Assembly (NCBI RefSeq): GCF_900111005.1 | Contig: NZ_FOFV01000006.1 | Coordinates: 372,001 to 436,000 of the forward strand | Reading direction: 5' to 3' | DNA length: 64,000 nucleotides | From: Lentzea albida | GTDB lineage: Bacteria > Actinomycetota > Actinomycetes > Mycobacteriales > Pseudonocardiaceae | Shown: one piece after another, positions 1-7,639 of the stretch | How the letters are laid out: every line of letters starts with the position of its first letter | How positions within the stretch are numbered: position 1 is the stretch's first letter | Made by a program: the position numbers and the translations under genes | Notes under the pieces: model-generated | The model's input: only the letters and a program-made list of their open reading frames with translations | What the model was told of the DNA's origin: nothing | Databases searched by the model: none

Positions 1-841
1 GCACCACCATCAGCGGCCGCCCCAGCGCCTGGGTGATCGCGGCCGTGTTCTTGGCCCCGCTGCGCCGCCCGGCCTCGACGACCACCGTGCCACCACCCAG
101 CGCGGCGATGAGCCGGTTGCGGGTGAGGAACCGATGCCGGGCAGGCATCACGCCGGGCGGGTACTCGCTGACGATCAGCCCCTCCCGCGCGATCCTGGCG
201 AGCAGCCCCTGGTGCCCGGCGGGATAGGCGGTGTCCACACCACAAGCCAGCACCGCGATCGTCAGCCCGCAGGCGGCAAGCGCACCGCGATGAGCAGCAC
301 CGTCGATCCCGTACGCGGCGCCGGAGACGACGGTCAGGCCCGCCGACGCCAGCCCGTGCGCGAACTCACCGGCCACGTGCTCGCCGTATCCGCTGGCAGC
401 CCGCGACCCGACGACGGCCACGGCCCTTTCCACCGCGTCGGCCAGGAAGTGCGGCCCGCGCACCCAGAGCGCGATCGGCTCTCCCCCGCACCGCCGGGCA
501 GCGACGTTCTCCAGCGCGAGCAGGGGCCACCGCGGCCACTCCTCGTCCTCGGGGACGACCAGCCGCCCGCCCACCCTGGCGATGGAGGCGAGATCCGCCT
601 GGGCACGCTCCTCCGCGCGCCGCGCGGACGTCTGGCCGGCCACGGACGGCGACACCTCACCGGACCTCACGAGCTCCGCCGCCTCGACCGGCCCGACCTC
701 GGCGATCAGGGCCGCGAGCGCCGCCGGATAAGGCTCCGCGACGCGAGACAGGTAGGCCCTCGCGAGGCGAACGGCATCGGTGGCCAGAGCGGCGGCTGGA
801 GTGGCTACCGGGGTGGCGGAGGCAGTGGGCGGGGTGGTCAC
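1..841 (-). CDS. dprA: DNA processing protein DprA, 3' end cut by window edge
   Basis: DprA/Smf loads RecA on incoming single-stranded DNA during natural transformation and recombination. Read from the right, the frame gives an ARAYLSRVAEP opening typical of actinobacterial DprA, then the Rossmann-like core with GSRAASGYG, the loop VVSGAAYGIDGAAHRGAL, LACGVDTAYPAGH and SEYPPG, and finally NRLIAALGGGTVVVEAGRRSGA. The stop lies outside the window. I chose the GTG at 841 because it overlaps the stop of a short upstream frame (GTGA); in-frame GTGs at 850, 853, 889 and 934 are alternatives. It normally follows yifB closely, but here about 530 bases rich in hairpins separate them. The family is certain; the start is not. 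Confidence 0.9.
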   Translation of the reverse strand, partial: MTTPPTASATPVATPAAALATDAVRLARAYLSRVAEPYPAALAALIAEVGPVEAAELVRSGEVSPSVAGQTSARRAEERAQADLASIARVGGRLVVPEDEEWPRWPLLALENVAARRCGGEPIALWVRGPHFLADAVERAVAVVGSRAASGYGEHVAGEFAHGLASAGLTVVSGAAYGIDGAAHRGALAACGLTIAVLACGVDTAYPAGHQGLLARIAREGLIVSEYPPGVMPARHRFLTRNRLIAALGGGTVVVEAGRRSGAKNTAAITQALGRPLMVV

Positions 842-1011
842 CGGAACCACCACCAGGGGAGCCAGCGTTGCCAGGGATCGGGGCGCCACGGGCTCGGCGG
901 GCTGGCGCCTGACGTGCGCCTTCGGATCGTGCACGGCAGTTGCAGGAAGGCGGGTGTGGCGGCGGCAGCGGTTGCGATGGGGGCCATGGCCGGGATGAGA
1001 AGCGGGGACAT
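838..1011 (-). CDS. possible 57-residue leader ORF upstream of dprA
   Basis: The frame opens with ATG at 1011 behind AAGGAG seven bases upstream, and ends in TGA overlapping the chosen GTG start of dprA in a GTGA arrangement. The first 25 residues are hydrophobic and Ala-rich (MSPLLIPAMAPIATAAAA); the rest is Arg, Pro and Trp rich and resembles no family I know. It may be a translated leader that couples dprA translation, or a chance frame. The ribosome site is better than any directly in front of dprA, which is the main argument for it. Confidence 0.3.
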   Translation of the reverse strand: MSPLLIPAMAPIATAAAATPAFLQLPCTIRRRTSGASPPSPWRPDPWQRWLPWWWFR

Positions 1012-1046
1012 GGTCTGGCTCCTTGATGTGGGGTTGTGGGGTGGGG

Positions 1047-1368
1047 TGAGCGGGCCGCCCGCTGGGGAAGAGGCGGGCGGCCCGCTCAGGGCCGGGCACG
1101 GGCCGGGGCTCGATCGAGGCTCGTGGCCGGGTTCGGGCGTCTGGGTCGGGGCAGACGCCCGAACGTCTGGGGTGGGCCTGTCCGGCTGGGTGAAAAGGTG
1201 CCGGGCGCGAAGTGGGAGTGGGCCTCGCGCCCGGCGGCTTGGGGCGGGCAGGGCCGTGTCGGGTGAGCGGGCGCTCGCTTGGGGAGACGAGCGCCCGCTC
1301 GGATGGGGCCGGGCGCGGAGTCGGGGCGTTGGAGCTCCGCGGCCGGCTGCTTCGGGGCCGGGCCGAAG
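1047..1368. repeat. cluster of six consecutive inverted repeats between yifB and dprA
   Basis: Six separate perfect hairpins follow each other: 1047-1062/1073-1088 (16 bp stem), 1131-1143/1152-1164 (13 bp), 1200-1210/1225-1235 (11 bp), 1265-1277/1288-1300 (13 bp), 1314-1320/1335-1341 (7 bp) and 1350-1355/1363-1368 (6 bp, directly after the yifB stop). Stem sequences differ from one another and loops are 7-14 bases. There are no T-tracts. The plus strand also carries a G-run motif at about 1030-1053. They could act as stacked factor-independent terminators or an mRNA-protecting block separating dprA from the yraN-yifB transcript. Confidence 0.8.
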
Positions 1369-2889
1369 TCAAGGGGCTCGGCGTTCTCGGAACTGGAGGG
1401 CCGCTGCCACGTGGTCCGGGGTTGGGCGGTCGGCTTCGGCCAGGTCGGCAAGGGTCCATGCCACGCGTAGACAACGGTCTGCCCCTCGGCCCGTCAGGGC
1501 GCCCACTGCCAAGGCTCGGTCCAGCAGGGCCGTCGTTGGTTTTGGCAGTGCGAACTCGCGGCGCAGGGCTGGGCCTGGGACGAGGGCGTTGGCGGGCCAG
1601 GTGTGGCCGTGGGACGACCAGCGGGTGGCGGCTCTCGACCTGGCTTTGAGGACTCGTTCGCGGACTACGGCTGTCGGTTCTGGTGGGGTGGCGTCGGCGT
1701 TGGACATGGCGGTCGTGGCCCTCATGCGGACCCTCAGGTCCACGCGGTCGAGCAGCGGGCCCGAGAGTCGGGCCTGGTAGCGGCGGCGGACTGTGGCCGT
1801 GCAGATGCAGTCGACCTCTTTGGGTGGGGCGCAGGGGCACGGGTTGGTGGCGAGGATCAGCTGGAAGCGGGCCGGGTAGCGGGCTATGCCGTCGCGGCGC
1901 GCGATGCGGACCTCGCCCTCTTCCAGGGCCGTGCGGAGGGTGTCGATGGTCTTCTGGCCGAACTCGCAGGCTTCGTCGAGGAAAAGCACGCCTTTATGGG
2001 CTCGGGAGGCTGCACCTGGCTTGGCCATTCCGGCACCGCCGCCTATCAGGGCCGCTATCGACGTCGTGTGGTGGACGTTGACGAACGGCGGGCTGGCCAC
2101 CAGCGGGTAGTCGGCCGAGAGGACGCCTGCCACGGAATGGACGGCCGTCACCGCCAGGGACTCCTCGCGGGTCAGTGGCGGGAGCAGGCCTGGGAGGCGT
2201 TCAGCGAGCATCGTCTTGCCGGTGCCTGGTGGGCCCGCCAGGAGGAGGTGGTGCGCGCCGGCCGCGGCCACTTCCAGCGCCCAGCGGGCTTCTGGCTGGC
2301 CGACGACGTCGGCCAGGTCCGGGACTTCCGGCAGCGGTGGGTCGGCTGAGGCCGGAGGGGGTTGCAGTGACACGTCTTCGCCGCGCAGCCACGCCAACGT
2401 CTCGGACAGGGTCGCGGCGCCGTGGAGTTCGATGCCGTCGACCAGTGCGGCCTCCGGTAGGGCGTCGACCGGGACGATCGCCGACTTGAGGCCTGCTCGG
2501 CGTGCCGCCAGCAGCGCTGGGAGGACGCCTCGGATCGGGCGGACCCGGCCGTCGAGGGCCAGTTCGCCCAGCAGGACCGTGGTGGCCAGGCGTTCGGACG
2601 GGACCGAGCCCGCCGCGGCGAGGGTGGCGCAGGCGATGGCGAGGTCGTAGCTGCTGCCGCCTTTGGGCAGGTTCGCCGGAGACAGGCCCAGGACGATGCG
2701 CTGCTTCGGCCACTCCTCCTCGCTGTTGCGGACGGCGGCCTTCACGCGCTCCTTCGACTCGTGCAACGACGCGTCGGGAAGCCCGAGGAGGTGGGTGCGG
2801 GGCTGGCCCACGCCCACGTCGGCCTCGATCTCGACCGCGAGCCCGTCGACGCCGCAGAGGGCGACGGACCACGCCTGCGCCAAGCCCAT
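1369..2889 (-). CDS. YifB/ComM family Mg-chelatase-like AAA+ ATPase
   Basis: 506 residues, the usual length. ComM-type helicases promote branch migration during transformation; the actinobacterial protein is usually called YifB. The N-terminal Lon-protease-like fold (about 1-170, with GLPDASLHESKERVKAA) is followed by the AAA+ core with Walker A GPPGTGKT at 219-226, Walker B VLFLDEACEF, and the Mg-chelatase stretch with the cysteine cluster NPCPCAPPKEVDCICT near 350-365 that probably binds zinc. The C-terminal Mg-chelatase domain ends with a helical lid. ATG at 2889 sits one base after the yraN stop with GGGGAG upstream, so the two are translationally linked. Confidence 0.95.
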   Translation of the reverse strand: MGLAQAWSVALCGVDGLAVEIEADVGVGQPRTHLLGLPDASLHESKERVKAAVRNSEEEWPKQRIVLGLSPANLPKGGSSYDLAIACATLAAAGSVPSERLATTVLLGELALDGRVRPIRGVLPALLAARRAGLKSAIVPVDALPEAALVDGIELHGAATLSETLAWLRGEDVSLQPPPASADPPLPEVPDLADVVGQPEARWALEVAAAGAHHLLLAGPPGTGKTMLAERLPGLLPPLTREESLAVTAVHSVAGVLSADYPLVASPPFVNVHHTTSIAALIGGGAGMAKPGAASRAHKGVLFLDEACEFGQKTIDTLRTALEEGEVRIARRDGIARYPARFQLILATNPCPCAPPKEVDCICTATVRRRYQARLSGPLLDRVDLRVRMRATTAMSNADATPPEPTAVVRERVLKARSRAATRWSSHGHTWPANALVPGPALRREFALPKPTTALLDRALAVGALTGRGADRCLRVAWTLADLAEADRPTPDHVAAALQFRERRAP

Positions 2890-2890
2890 C

Positions 2891-3283
2891 TCAGGCTCCC
2901 CGCAGGTGTTCCAGGTGCGGCTCGCCCGACGGCGGCCAGGTGATCGAGATCAGGTCGACGCGGACGCTGCACCAGCCGACGCCGTGCGCCGCCAGCCAAC
3001 GCAGCGCTGTGCGGCGCAGGCGGGAGAGCTTGCGCTGGTCGACCGCTTCGTCCGGGCGGCCCCAGGCCGGGCCGGACCTGGTCTTGACCTCGCAGACGAC
3101 CAGTCTGTCGCCCTCCACGGCCACGATGTCGAGCTCGCCGTCGCGGCAGGTCCAGTTGCGCGACAGGACCACCAGGCCCAGCCCCTCCAGGTACCTGCAC
3201 GCCAGCTCCTCGCCCTGGCGCCCCTTCTCCTGCTGCCTGGTCTCGACCAGTGCCTGTGCCTGTGCCTGTGCCTGTGCCACCAC
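2891..3283 (-). CDS. yraN: YraN (UPF0102) nuclease-like protein
   Basis: 130 residues. The UPF0102 family has a restriction-endonuclease-like fold; its in vivo role is unsettled. The motif set is visible: RQGEELACRYLEGLG, NWTCRDGELDIV and VVCEVKTRSG, giving the acidic/Lys nuclease core (D, ExK). It lies in the conserved yraN-yifB-dprA order. The start is GTG at 3283 (or GTG at 3280) with GGGAGG eight bases upstream. The extreme N-terminus is an Ala-Gln repeat (AQAQAQAQA) encoded by a hexanucleotide repeat, so its length may vary between strains. Confidence 0.92.
   Translation of the reverse strand: MVAQAQAQAQALVETRQQEKGRQGEELACRYLEGLGLVVLSRNWTCRDGELDIVAVEGDRLVVCEVKTRSGPAWGRPDEAVDQRKLSRLRRTALRWLAAHGVGWCSVRVDLISITWPPSGEPHLEHLRGA
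3250..3279. repeat. TGTGCC hexanucleotide repeat at the 5' end of yraN
   Basis: About five consecutive 6-base units (first AGTGCC, then four TGTGCC) encode the alternating Ala-Gln N-terminus of YraN. The unit length is a multiple of three, so slippage would change protein length without shifting frame. Confidence 0.75.
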
Positions 3284-3360
3284 TGCCCTCGCCTCCCTGC
3301 GGGTCGTTGGGTTCGACCTTGCAGGGCGGGGCGGGGTGGGTGGCCGGGCTGAGGGGAATC

Positions 3361-3405
3361 TGTGGACAACTCAGCGGCTGTGGACAAGTCGGCCGTTGTG
3401 GATGT
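3361..3405. promoter_or_regulatory. three DnaA-box-like elements at exact 18-bp spacing
   Basis: TGTGGACAA at 3361-3369 and 3379-3387 match the Streptomyces-type DnaA box (TTGTCCACA on the other strand) at every base; TGTGGATGT at 3397-3405 is a degenerate third copy. Start-to-start spacing is 18 bp both times. dnaA and the origin are not in the window. Confidence 0.55.
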
Positions 3406-3438
3406 TGGAACGGCGGAATTGTCGGTGGGGTGTGCTAA

Positions 3439-3480
3439 GGGGCTGGGGCTGGGGCTGGAGCTGGGACTGGGACTGGGGGG
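3439..3480 (+). other. G-quadruplex-type tract
   Basis: Runs of three to six G separated by CT or ACT (GGGGCT units, then GGGACT units, ending in six G). It fulfils the four-run G-quadruplex rule on the plus strand, i.e. C-rich in any leftward transcript. Confidence 0.6.
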
Positions 3481-3657
3481 CTGCGAAGCGGCGGCGGCGG
3501 CGGCGGAGCGGCGGCGGACGGGGCAGGGGCCGGCGGGCTCGGAGCGGCGAGAACTCGGAGGTGCAGCCGGGGCTGCTGCCAACCGGAACGGCCGGTGGCA
3601 TGACTCCGCCCCCGCCTCCCGGTGCGACGCGGGATGCGGGGGCGGTGTGGTGAAGGC

Positions 3658-3981
3658 TCAGGTGGGGAACGGGCCGCTTTCCGGCAAGCGGAGGTCCGGC
3701 TTGTCCAGCTCCTCCACGTTCACGTCCTTGAAGGTGATGACGCGAACGTTCTTGACGAACCTGGCGGGGCGGTACATGTCCCACACCCACGCGTCCGACA
3801 TGCGCACCTCGAAGTACACCTCGCCGTCGGCGTTGCGCACCTGCACGTCCACCGAGTTGGCCAGGTAAAAACGCCGTTCGGTCTCCACGACGAACGAGAA
3901 CTGGCTGACTATGTCGCGGTACTCCTTGTACAGCGACAGTTCCATCTCGGTCTCGTACTTCTCGAGATCCTCTGCACTCAT
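3658..3981 (-). CDS. DUF2469 conserved actinobacterial protein
   Basis: 107 residues, acidic, matching the actinobacterial DUF2469 family found next to rnhB (Rv2901c in Mycobacterium tuberculosis). Recognisable blocks are EDLEKYETEMELSLYKEYRD, FSFVVETERRFYLAN and WVWDMYRPARFVKNVRV. Function is unknown. Its ATG shares one base with the rnhB stop (TAATG), so it is the downstream partner of rnhB in the lepB-lepB-rnhB operon. No membrane segment or catalytic motif is seen. Confidence 0.93.
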   Translation of the reverse strand: MSAEDLEKYETEMELSLYKEYRDIVSQFSFVVETERRFYLANSVDVQVRNADGEVYFEVRMSDAWVWDMYRPARFVKNVRVITFKDVNVEELDKPDLRLPESGPFPT

Positions 3982-4772
3982 TACGCCTCCGCGCGGGTCA
4001 TCTGCTCCGCGCCCTCCCTCGTCGCGAGCTCCCCGGCGTCAGCCGGGGCTGCATCATTCTGGACCACGGCCGCCGCGGTCGTGGCGCGCGCCACCCTGTG
4101 CGGCGCGGCGAGGCCGTGCTTGGCAGCCGCTGCTGCCACATTTACATACGACCAGCGGTGCTCTGCACACGGGCCGTGCTCCATCAACGCTGCCGTGTGG
4201 TCTGGTGTGCAGTAGCCCTTGTGCACGTTGAAGCCGTACTCGGGATGGCGATCATGCAGATCTGCCATGATCCGGTCTCGCGTGACCTTGGCCAGCACTG
4301 ATGCCGCTGCTACGCAGGCTGCGGCCTGGTCGCCCTTGAGGACCGCCACGTTCGGTGCGGGCATGCCGGGCACCTTGAAGCCGTCCGTCAGGACGTAGCC
4401 GGGGTGCGTGTCCATCTGGGCCACGGCTCGGCGCATGCCCTCGATGTTCATGACGTGGATGCCCAGCCAGTCGATGTCTGCGGGCGAGACGACCACGATC
4501 GAGTGATCGAGCGCACGCTTCAGGACCAGGTCGTACATGCGGTCGCGGGCGGCGGCCGTCATCAGCTTCGAGTCGTTGAGGCCCTCGAACCGTGCTGCGT
4601 CGCCCGGCCGGAGGACGCACGCCGCGATCACCAGTGGGCCTGCGCACGGGCCTCGGCCCGCCTCGTCGACGCCGGCGACCGGGCCCAGGCCCCGGCGCTC
4701 CAGCGTGCTCTGCAGCGCCCAGTTCCCCGACGAGCCCCGCACCACCGCGCGGGGCGGCATCAGCATGGTCAT
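3981..4772 (-). CDS. rnhB: Ribonuclease HII
   Basis: 263 residues. RNase HII cuts RNA in RNA-DNA hybrids and removes misincorporated ribonucleotides. The catalytic DE pair is in GVDEAGRGPCAGPLV (D36, E37), followed by GLNDSK, VLTDGF and the AAASVLAKVTRDR helix and GYCTPDH. The ATG at 4772 overlaps the upstream lepB stop (ATGA). The frame stays open further upstream, but those residues lack family similarity and run antisense to nothing useful. A roughly 50-residue Ala-rich C-terminal extension beyond the usual end is a lineage feature. Confidence 0.95.
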   Translation of the reverse strand: MTMLMPPRAVVRGSSGNWALQSTLERRGLGPVAGVDEAGRGPCAGPLVIAACVLRPGDAARFEGLNDSKLMTAAARDRMYDLVLKRALDHSIVVVSPADIDWLGIHVMNIEGMRRAVAQMDTHPGYVLTDGFKVPGMPAPNVAVLKGDQAAACVAAASVLAKVTRDRIMADLHDRHPEYGFNVHKGYCTPDHTAALMEHGPCAEHRWSYVNVAAAAAKHGLAAPHRVARATTAAAVVQNDAAPADAGELATREGAEQMTRAEA

Positions 4773-5632
4773 CGGCGGAATCGGTCTCGCACTCGACGTC
4801 CGAGCAGCAGAAGCGGCCACGCGCCGACGATACCCAGGCCCAGCGGCACGTTCTCCTGCCAGCCCGGCGCACCCATCGCCACGGTCTGCGGGTTGTGGTC
4901 GGACACCCCGCCCCACCTGGACGGGGGCAGCACGATCACGCGCGCCTTGCCGATCACGTCGTCGACCGGCACGAGGCCGTTGAGGCCGCCCTGGCCCTGG
5001 CAGCGCGAGTCGCACGAGTGGTTGCGGTTGTCGCCGAGCACGAACAGCATCCCGTCCGGGATCTTGAGCTCCTCGAACGACTCCTGCTCGGCCGGCGAGC
5101 CCTCGTCGTAGTGCTTGTACGGCTCGTCGAGGGGCTTGCCGTCCACCGTCACGCGGTTCTGCTCGTCGCAGCACTTCACGGTCTGGCCGCCGACGGCGAT
5201 CACGCGCTTGACGAAGTCCTCCTCGTTCGCCGACGGCAGGCCGACGAGCGACCCGAGCCACGACAGCCCCTGCGAGATCGGGTTGCCCGGCTCGGCGGAG
5301 ATGAAGTCGTTCTGCCACGACGGCGGCCCGCGGAACACGATCACGTCGCCCGGCGCCGGATCGGTGAAGCGGTAGGTGACCTTGTCGACGAGCACTCTGT
5401 CGCCGTAGCAGTCGGTGCACCCGTGCAGCGTCGACTCCATCGACTCCGACGGGATCATGTAGACGCGGCCGAGGAAGATCTGGATGCCGATCGCGAGGCC
5501 GAAGGCGACCAGGATCAGGACGGGCAGTTCCTTCCAGAAGTTGCCCTTTTTCTTCTGCTTCGCGGGCTTGTCCGAAGCGTCCGAACTGGGCTCGTCACCG
5601 GGCTGGTTCTGCTCTGGAGCGTCGTCGACCAC
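4769..5632 (-). CDS. lepB: Signal peptidase I (second tandem copy)
   Basis: 287 residues. Type I signal peptidase cleaves signal peptides of secreted proteins at the outer face of the membrane. A charged 33-residue cytoplasmic N-terminus precedes one membrane segment (about 36-55), then the catalytic Ser64 in PSESM and Lys142 in DFVKRVIA, and the GDNRNHSCDSR box. A hydrophobic stretch and the RRVRDRFRR tail near the C-terminus suggest a second membrane anchor, absent in the neighbouring copy. Cysteines occur as CTDC and CC, as in the partner. GTG at 5632 is four bases after the previous stop. Confidence 0.95.
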   Translation of the reverse strand: MVDDAPEQNQPGDEPSSDASDKPAKQKKKGNFWKELPVLILVAFGLAIGIQIFLGRVYMIPSESMESTLHGCTDCYGDRVLVDKVTYRFTDPAPGDVIVFRGPPSWQNDFISAEPGNPISQGLSWLGSLVGLPSANEEDFVKRVIAVGGQTVKCCDEQNRVTVDGKPLDEPYKHYDEGSPAEQESFEELKIPDGMLFVLGDNRNHSCDSRCQGQGGLNGLVPVDDVIGKARVIVLPPSRWGGVSDHNPQTVAMGAPGWQENVPLGLGIVGAWPLLLLGRRVRDRFRR

Positions 5633-5636
5633 GAGA

Positions 5637-6377
5637 TCAGCCTAGGGGCTGCGGGTTGTGATCCGACACAACACTCCACCGATCTTTCGGGAAAACGACG
5701 TACCGGGCCTTGCCGATGACGTTCTCGAGCGGAACGGTGCCCGCTACGCCCCCACCGCCCTGTTTGCGCGAGTCGGTGGAGTTCATCCGGTTGTCCCCCA
5801 TCACGAACAACCGCCCCTCCGGCACGCGCACGGGAGCGAACGGTTCGTGGTCCGCGGGGGAAGTGCCGGTCTGCCAATGCACGTACGGCTCGTCCAACGG
5901 CTTTCCGTCCACGACGACGCGGTGCTGCTCGTCGCAGCACATCACCGTCTGGCCGGGCAGCGCGATCACGCGCTTGACGAAGTCGCGCTCGTTCGCGGGA
6001 GCAATCCCCAGCAGCGAACCGATGTTCTGCACGAAGCCCGCGACGGGATTCGTCGAGCGGGCTTGCCTGAACTCGTGGGACGTCCACGCCTCCGGGCCGC
6101 GGAACACGACCACCTCGCCCGGCTCGACGTCACCGAAGCGGTAGGTGATCTTGTCGACCAGCACCCGGTCGTTCTCGCAGCCGGTGCACCCGTGCAGCGT
6201 GTTCTCCATGGACGCCGAGGGGATCACGTAGACCCGCGCCACGAACGCCTGGATGAGCGCCGTCAGCACGACGGCCGTCAACGCGACGTAGAGGACTTCT
6301 CTCCACACAGGAGTACGCCCCCGCTCCGGTTCGTCCGGCGCGGAGGCGTCCTCCGTGTCTTCTGGGCTCGAAGCCAC
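5637..6377 (-). CDS. lepB: Signal peptidase I (first tandem copy)
   Basis: 246 residues; catalytic Ser56 (PSASM) and Lys135 (DFVKRVIA), with box GDNRMNSTDSR. One N-terminal membrane segment (about 28-46). It has the same CxxC and CC cysteine pattern as the copy downstream (HGCTGC and MCCDEQ) but ends without a second hydrophobic tail. It starts with GTG at 6377, a few bases after the rplS stop, so secretion and ribosome genes share a transcript. Tandem lepB copies suggest different substrate ranges, as in Streptomyces (known there; inferred here). Confidence 0.95.
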   Translation of the reverse strand: MASSPEDTEDASAPDEPERGRTPVWREVLYVALTAVVLTALIQAFVARVYVIPSASMENTLHGCTGCENDRVLVDKITYRFGDVEPGEVVVFRGPEAWTSHEFRQARSTNPVAGFVQNIGSLLGIAPANERDFVKRVIALPGQTVMCCDEQHRVVVDGKPLDEPYVHWQTGTSPADHEPFAPVRVPEGRLFVMGDNRMNSTDSRKQGGGGVAGTVPLENVIGKARYVVFPKDRWSVVSDHNPQPLG

Positions 6378-6380
6378 CGA

Positions 6381-6740
6381 TCAGGAGACCGGCTTGGCCT
6401 CGCGCTTCTCCTTGATCTTGGCGGCCTTGCCGCGCAGGTCGCGGAGGTAGTACAGCTTGGCGCGACGGACGTCACCGCGGGTGACGACCTCGACCTCGGA
6501 GATGTTCGGGGAGTGCACCGGGAAGGTGCGCTCGACGCCGACACCGAAGGAGACCTTGCGGACGGTGAAGGTCTCGCGGATGCCGCCACCCTGGCGACGG
6601 ATCACGACGCCCTGGAACACCTGGACGCGCTCGCGCGAGCCCTCGATGACGCGGACGTGAACCTTCAGCGTGTCACCGGCGCGGAACGCCGGGATGTCGG
6701 TGCGCAGCGACTGGGCGTCGAGTGCGTCCAGGATGTTCAT
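6381..6740 (-). CDS. rplS: 50S ribosomal protein L19
   Basis: 119 residues of bL19, which sits at the interface of the ribosomal subunits. [19 protein letters not shown], the [16 protein letters not shown] block and [17 protein letters not shown] are diagnostic. I took ATG 6740, preceded by GAGGAAC; an upstream extension of the frame to 6875 is leader sequence. A 152-base leader with alternative hairpins separates it from trmD. Confidence 0.97.
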   Translation of the reverse strand: MNILDALDAQSLRTDIPAFRAGDTLKVHVRVIEGSRERVQVFQGVVIRRQGGGIRETFTVRKVSFGVGVERTFPVHSPNISEVEVVTRGDVRRAKLYYLRDLRGKAAKIKEKREAKPVS

Positions 6741-6814
6741 CGGTGGTTCCTCACGTGTCTTGAACTCCCCAGAGCATGTTCCATGGCTGTGCACGACATG
6801 ATGGGGGTCGGCTT

Positions 6815-6841
6815 GTGTGCGCACGCCGGTAGCACACCGGC
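6815..6841 (-). promoter_or_regulatory. alternative hairpins in the rplS leader
   Basis: Two stems compete: 6825-6830 with 6836-6841 (GCCGGT/ACCGGC, loop 5) and 6815-6820 with 6832-6837 (GTGTGC/GCACAC). They overlap at 6836-6837, so only one can form. The arrangement is attenuator-like, in the leader between trmD and rplS; the function is inferred. Confidence 0.4.
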
Positions 6842-6892
6842 AGCGGCAACTGTTCCAGTGTGCCAGACCGGGCACTCCGGAATGAAATCGGG

Positions 6893-7639
6893 CTACTCCC
6901 CGCCCTCGCGCAGGCGCGTGAGCAGGGCCCGGTCGTGCTTGTCGAACGCCTCCGCCGGCAGGGATTCCAGCAGGTCGGGACGGCGTTCGAAGGTGCGGGC
7001 GAGTGACTGGTCACGCCGCCAGCGGTCGATCATCCTGTGGTTGCCGGAACGCAGCACGGCCGGCACCTCCAGGTCGCGCCACACCAACGGCCGCGTGTAG
7101 CTCGGCCCTTCGAGCAGCCCGTCCTGGAACGAGTCCTCGGCGTGCGACTTCGGGTTGCCGAGCACGCCGGGCAGCAACCGCGCGACCGCTTCCACGATCG
7201 CCAGCACGGCCACCTCGCCGCCGACCAGCACGTAGTCCCCGATGGACACCTCGTCGACACGCACGCGGCGACGAGCGTCATCGACCACACGCTGGTCAAT
7301 GCCTTCGTAGCGACCGCACGCGAACACGAGGTGCGACTCGCTCGCGTACTCGTGCGCCAAAGCCTGCGTGAACGGGCGTCCGGCCGGCGTCGGCACGATG
7401 AGACGCGTCTCGTCCGTGCACACGTCGTCCAGGGCGGGACCCCAGATGTCGGCCTTCATGACCATCCCCGGCCCACCGCCGTACGGGCTGTCGTCGACGG
7501 CCTTGTGCACGTCCTGGGTCCAGTCCCGCAGGTCGTGCACGCCGACGCTGATCAGGCCCTTGTCGATCGCCTTCCCCAGCAACGCCGCGCGCAGCGGCGC
7601 GAGGTACTCGGGGAAGATCGTGACGACGTCAATCTGCAT
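6893..7639 (-). CDS. trmD: tRNA (guanine-N1)-methyltransferase TrmD
   Basis: 248 residues. TrmD methylates G37 of tRNAs from S-adenosylmethionine and prevents frameshifting. The trefoil-knot SAM site is seen in [11 protein letters not shown] and [12 protein letters not shown], with the N-terminal IFPEYLAPL and the [10 protein letters not shown] loop. The C-terminal domain carries [10 protein letters not shown] and the [16 protein letters not shown] block. It starts at ATG 7639, overlapping the end of rimM by 11 bases. Confidence 0.97.
   Translation of the reverse strand: MQIDVVTIFPEYLAPLRAALLGKAIDKGLISVGVHDLRDWTQDVHKAVDDSPYGGGPGMVMKADIWGPALDDVCTDETRLIVPTPAGRPFTQALAHEYASESHLVFACGRYEGIDQRVVDDARRRVRVDEVSIGDYVLVGGEVAVLAIVEAVARLLPGVLGNPKSHAEDSFQDGLLEGPSYTRPLVWRDLEVPAVLRSGNHRMIDRWRRDQSLARTFERRPDLLESLPAEAFDKHDRALLTRLREGGE

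Larger units (their letters stand above)
3284..3657. other. 374-bp intergenic region with DnaA-box-like array and G-rich tract
   Basis: No gene is supported here. It holds three 18-bp-spaced elements starting at 3361, 3379 and 3397 (two exact TGTGGACAA, the reverse complement of the actinobacterial DnaA box TTGTCCACA, and one TGTGGATGT), a G-quadruplex-type tract at 3439-3480, a GGC-repeat at about 3488-3515, and the upstream region of yraN. Confidence 0.7.

Noticed and set aside
334-660. Arg-rich reading frame inside dprA
   Set aside because: Shifted-frame shadow of dprA with no family similarity; the dprA frame has clear DprA motifs.
1086-1451. 121-residue Pro-rich frame over the hairpin cluster and the yifB end
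   Set aside because: Overlaps the yifB 3' end out of frame and spans the hairpins; no ribosome site and biased composition.
3488-3515. GGC repeat as part of a gene encoding poly-Ala
   Set aside because: No frame through it has a ribosome site or similarity; treated as intergenic simple sequence.
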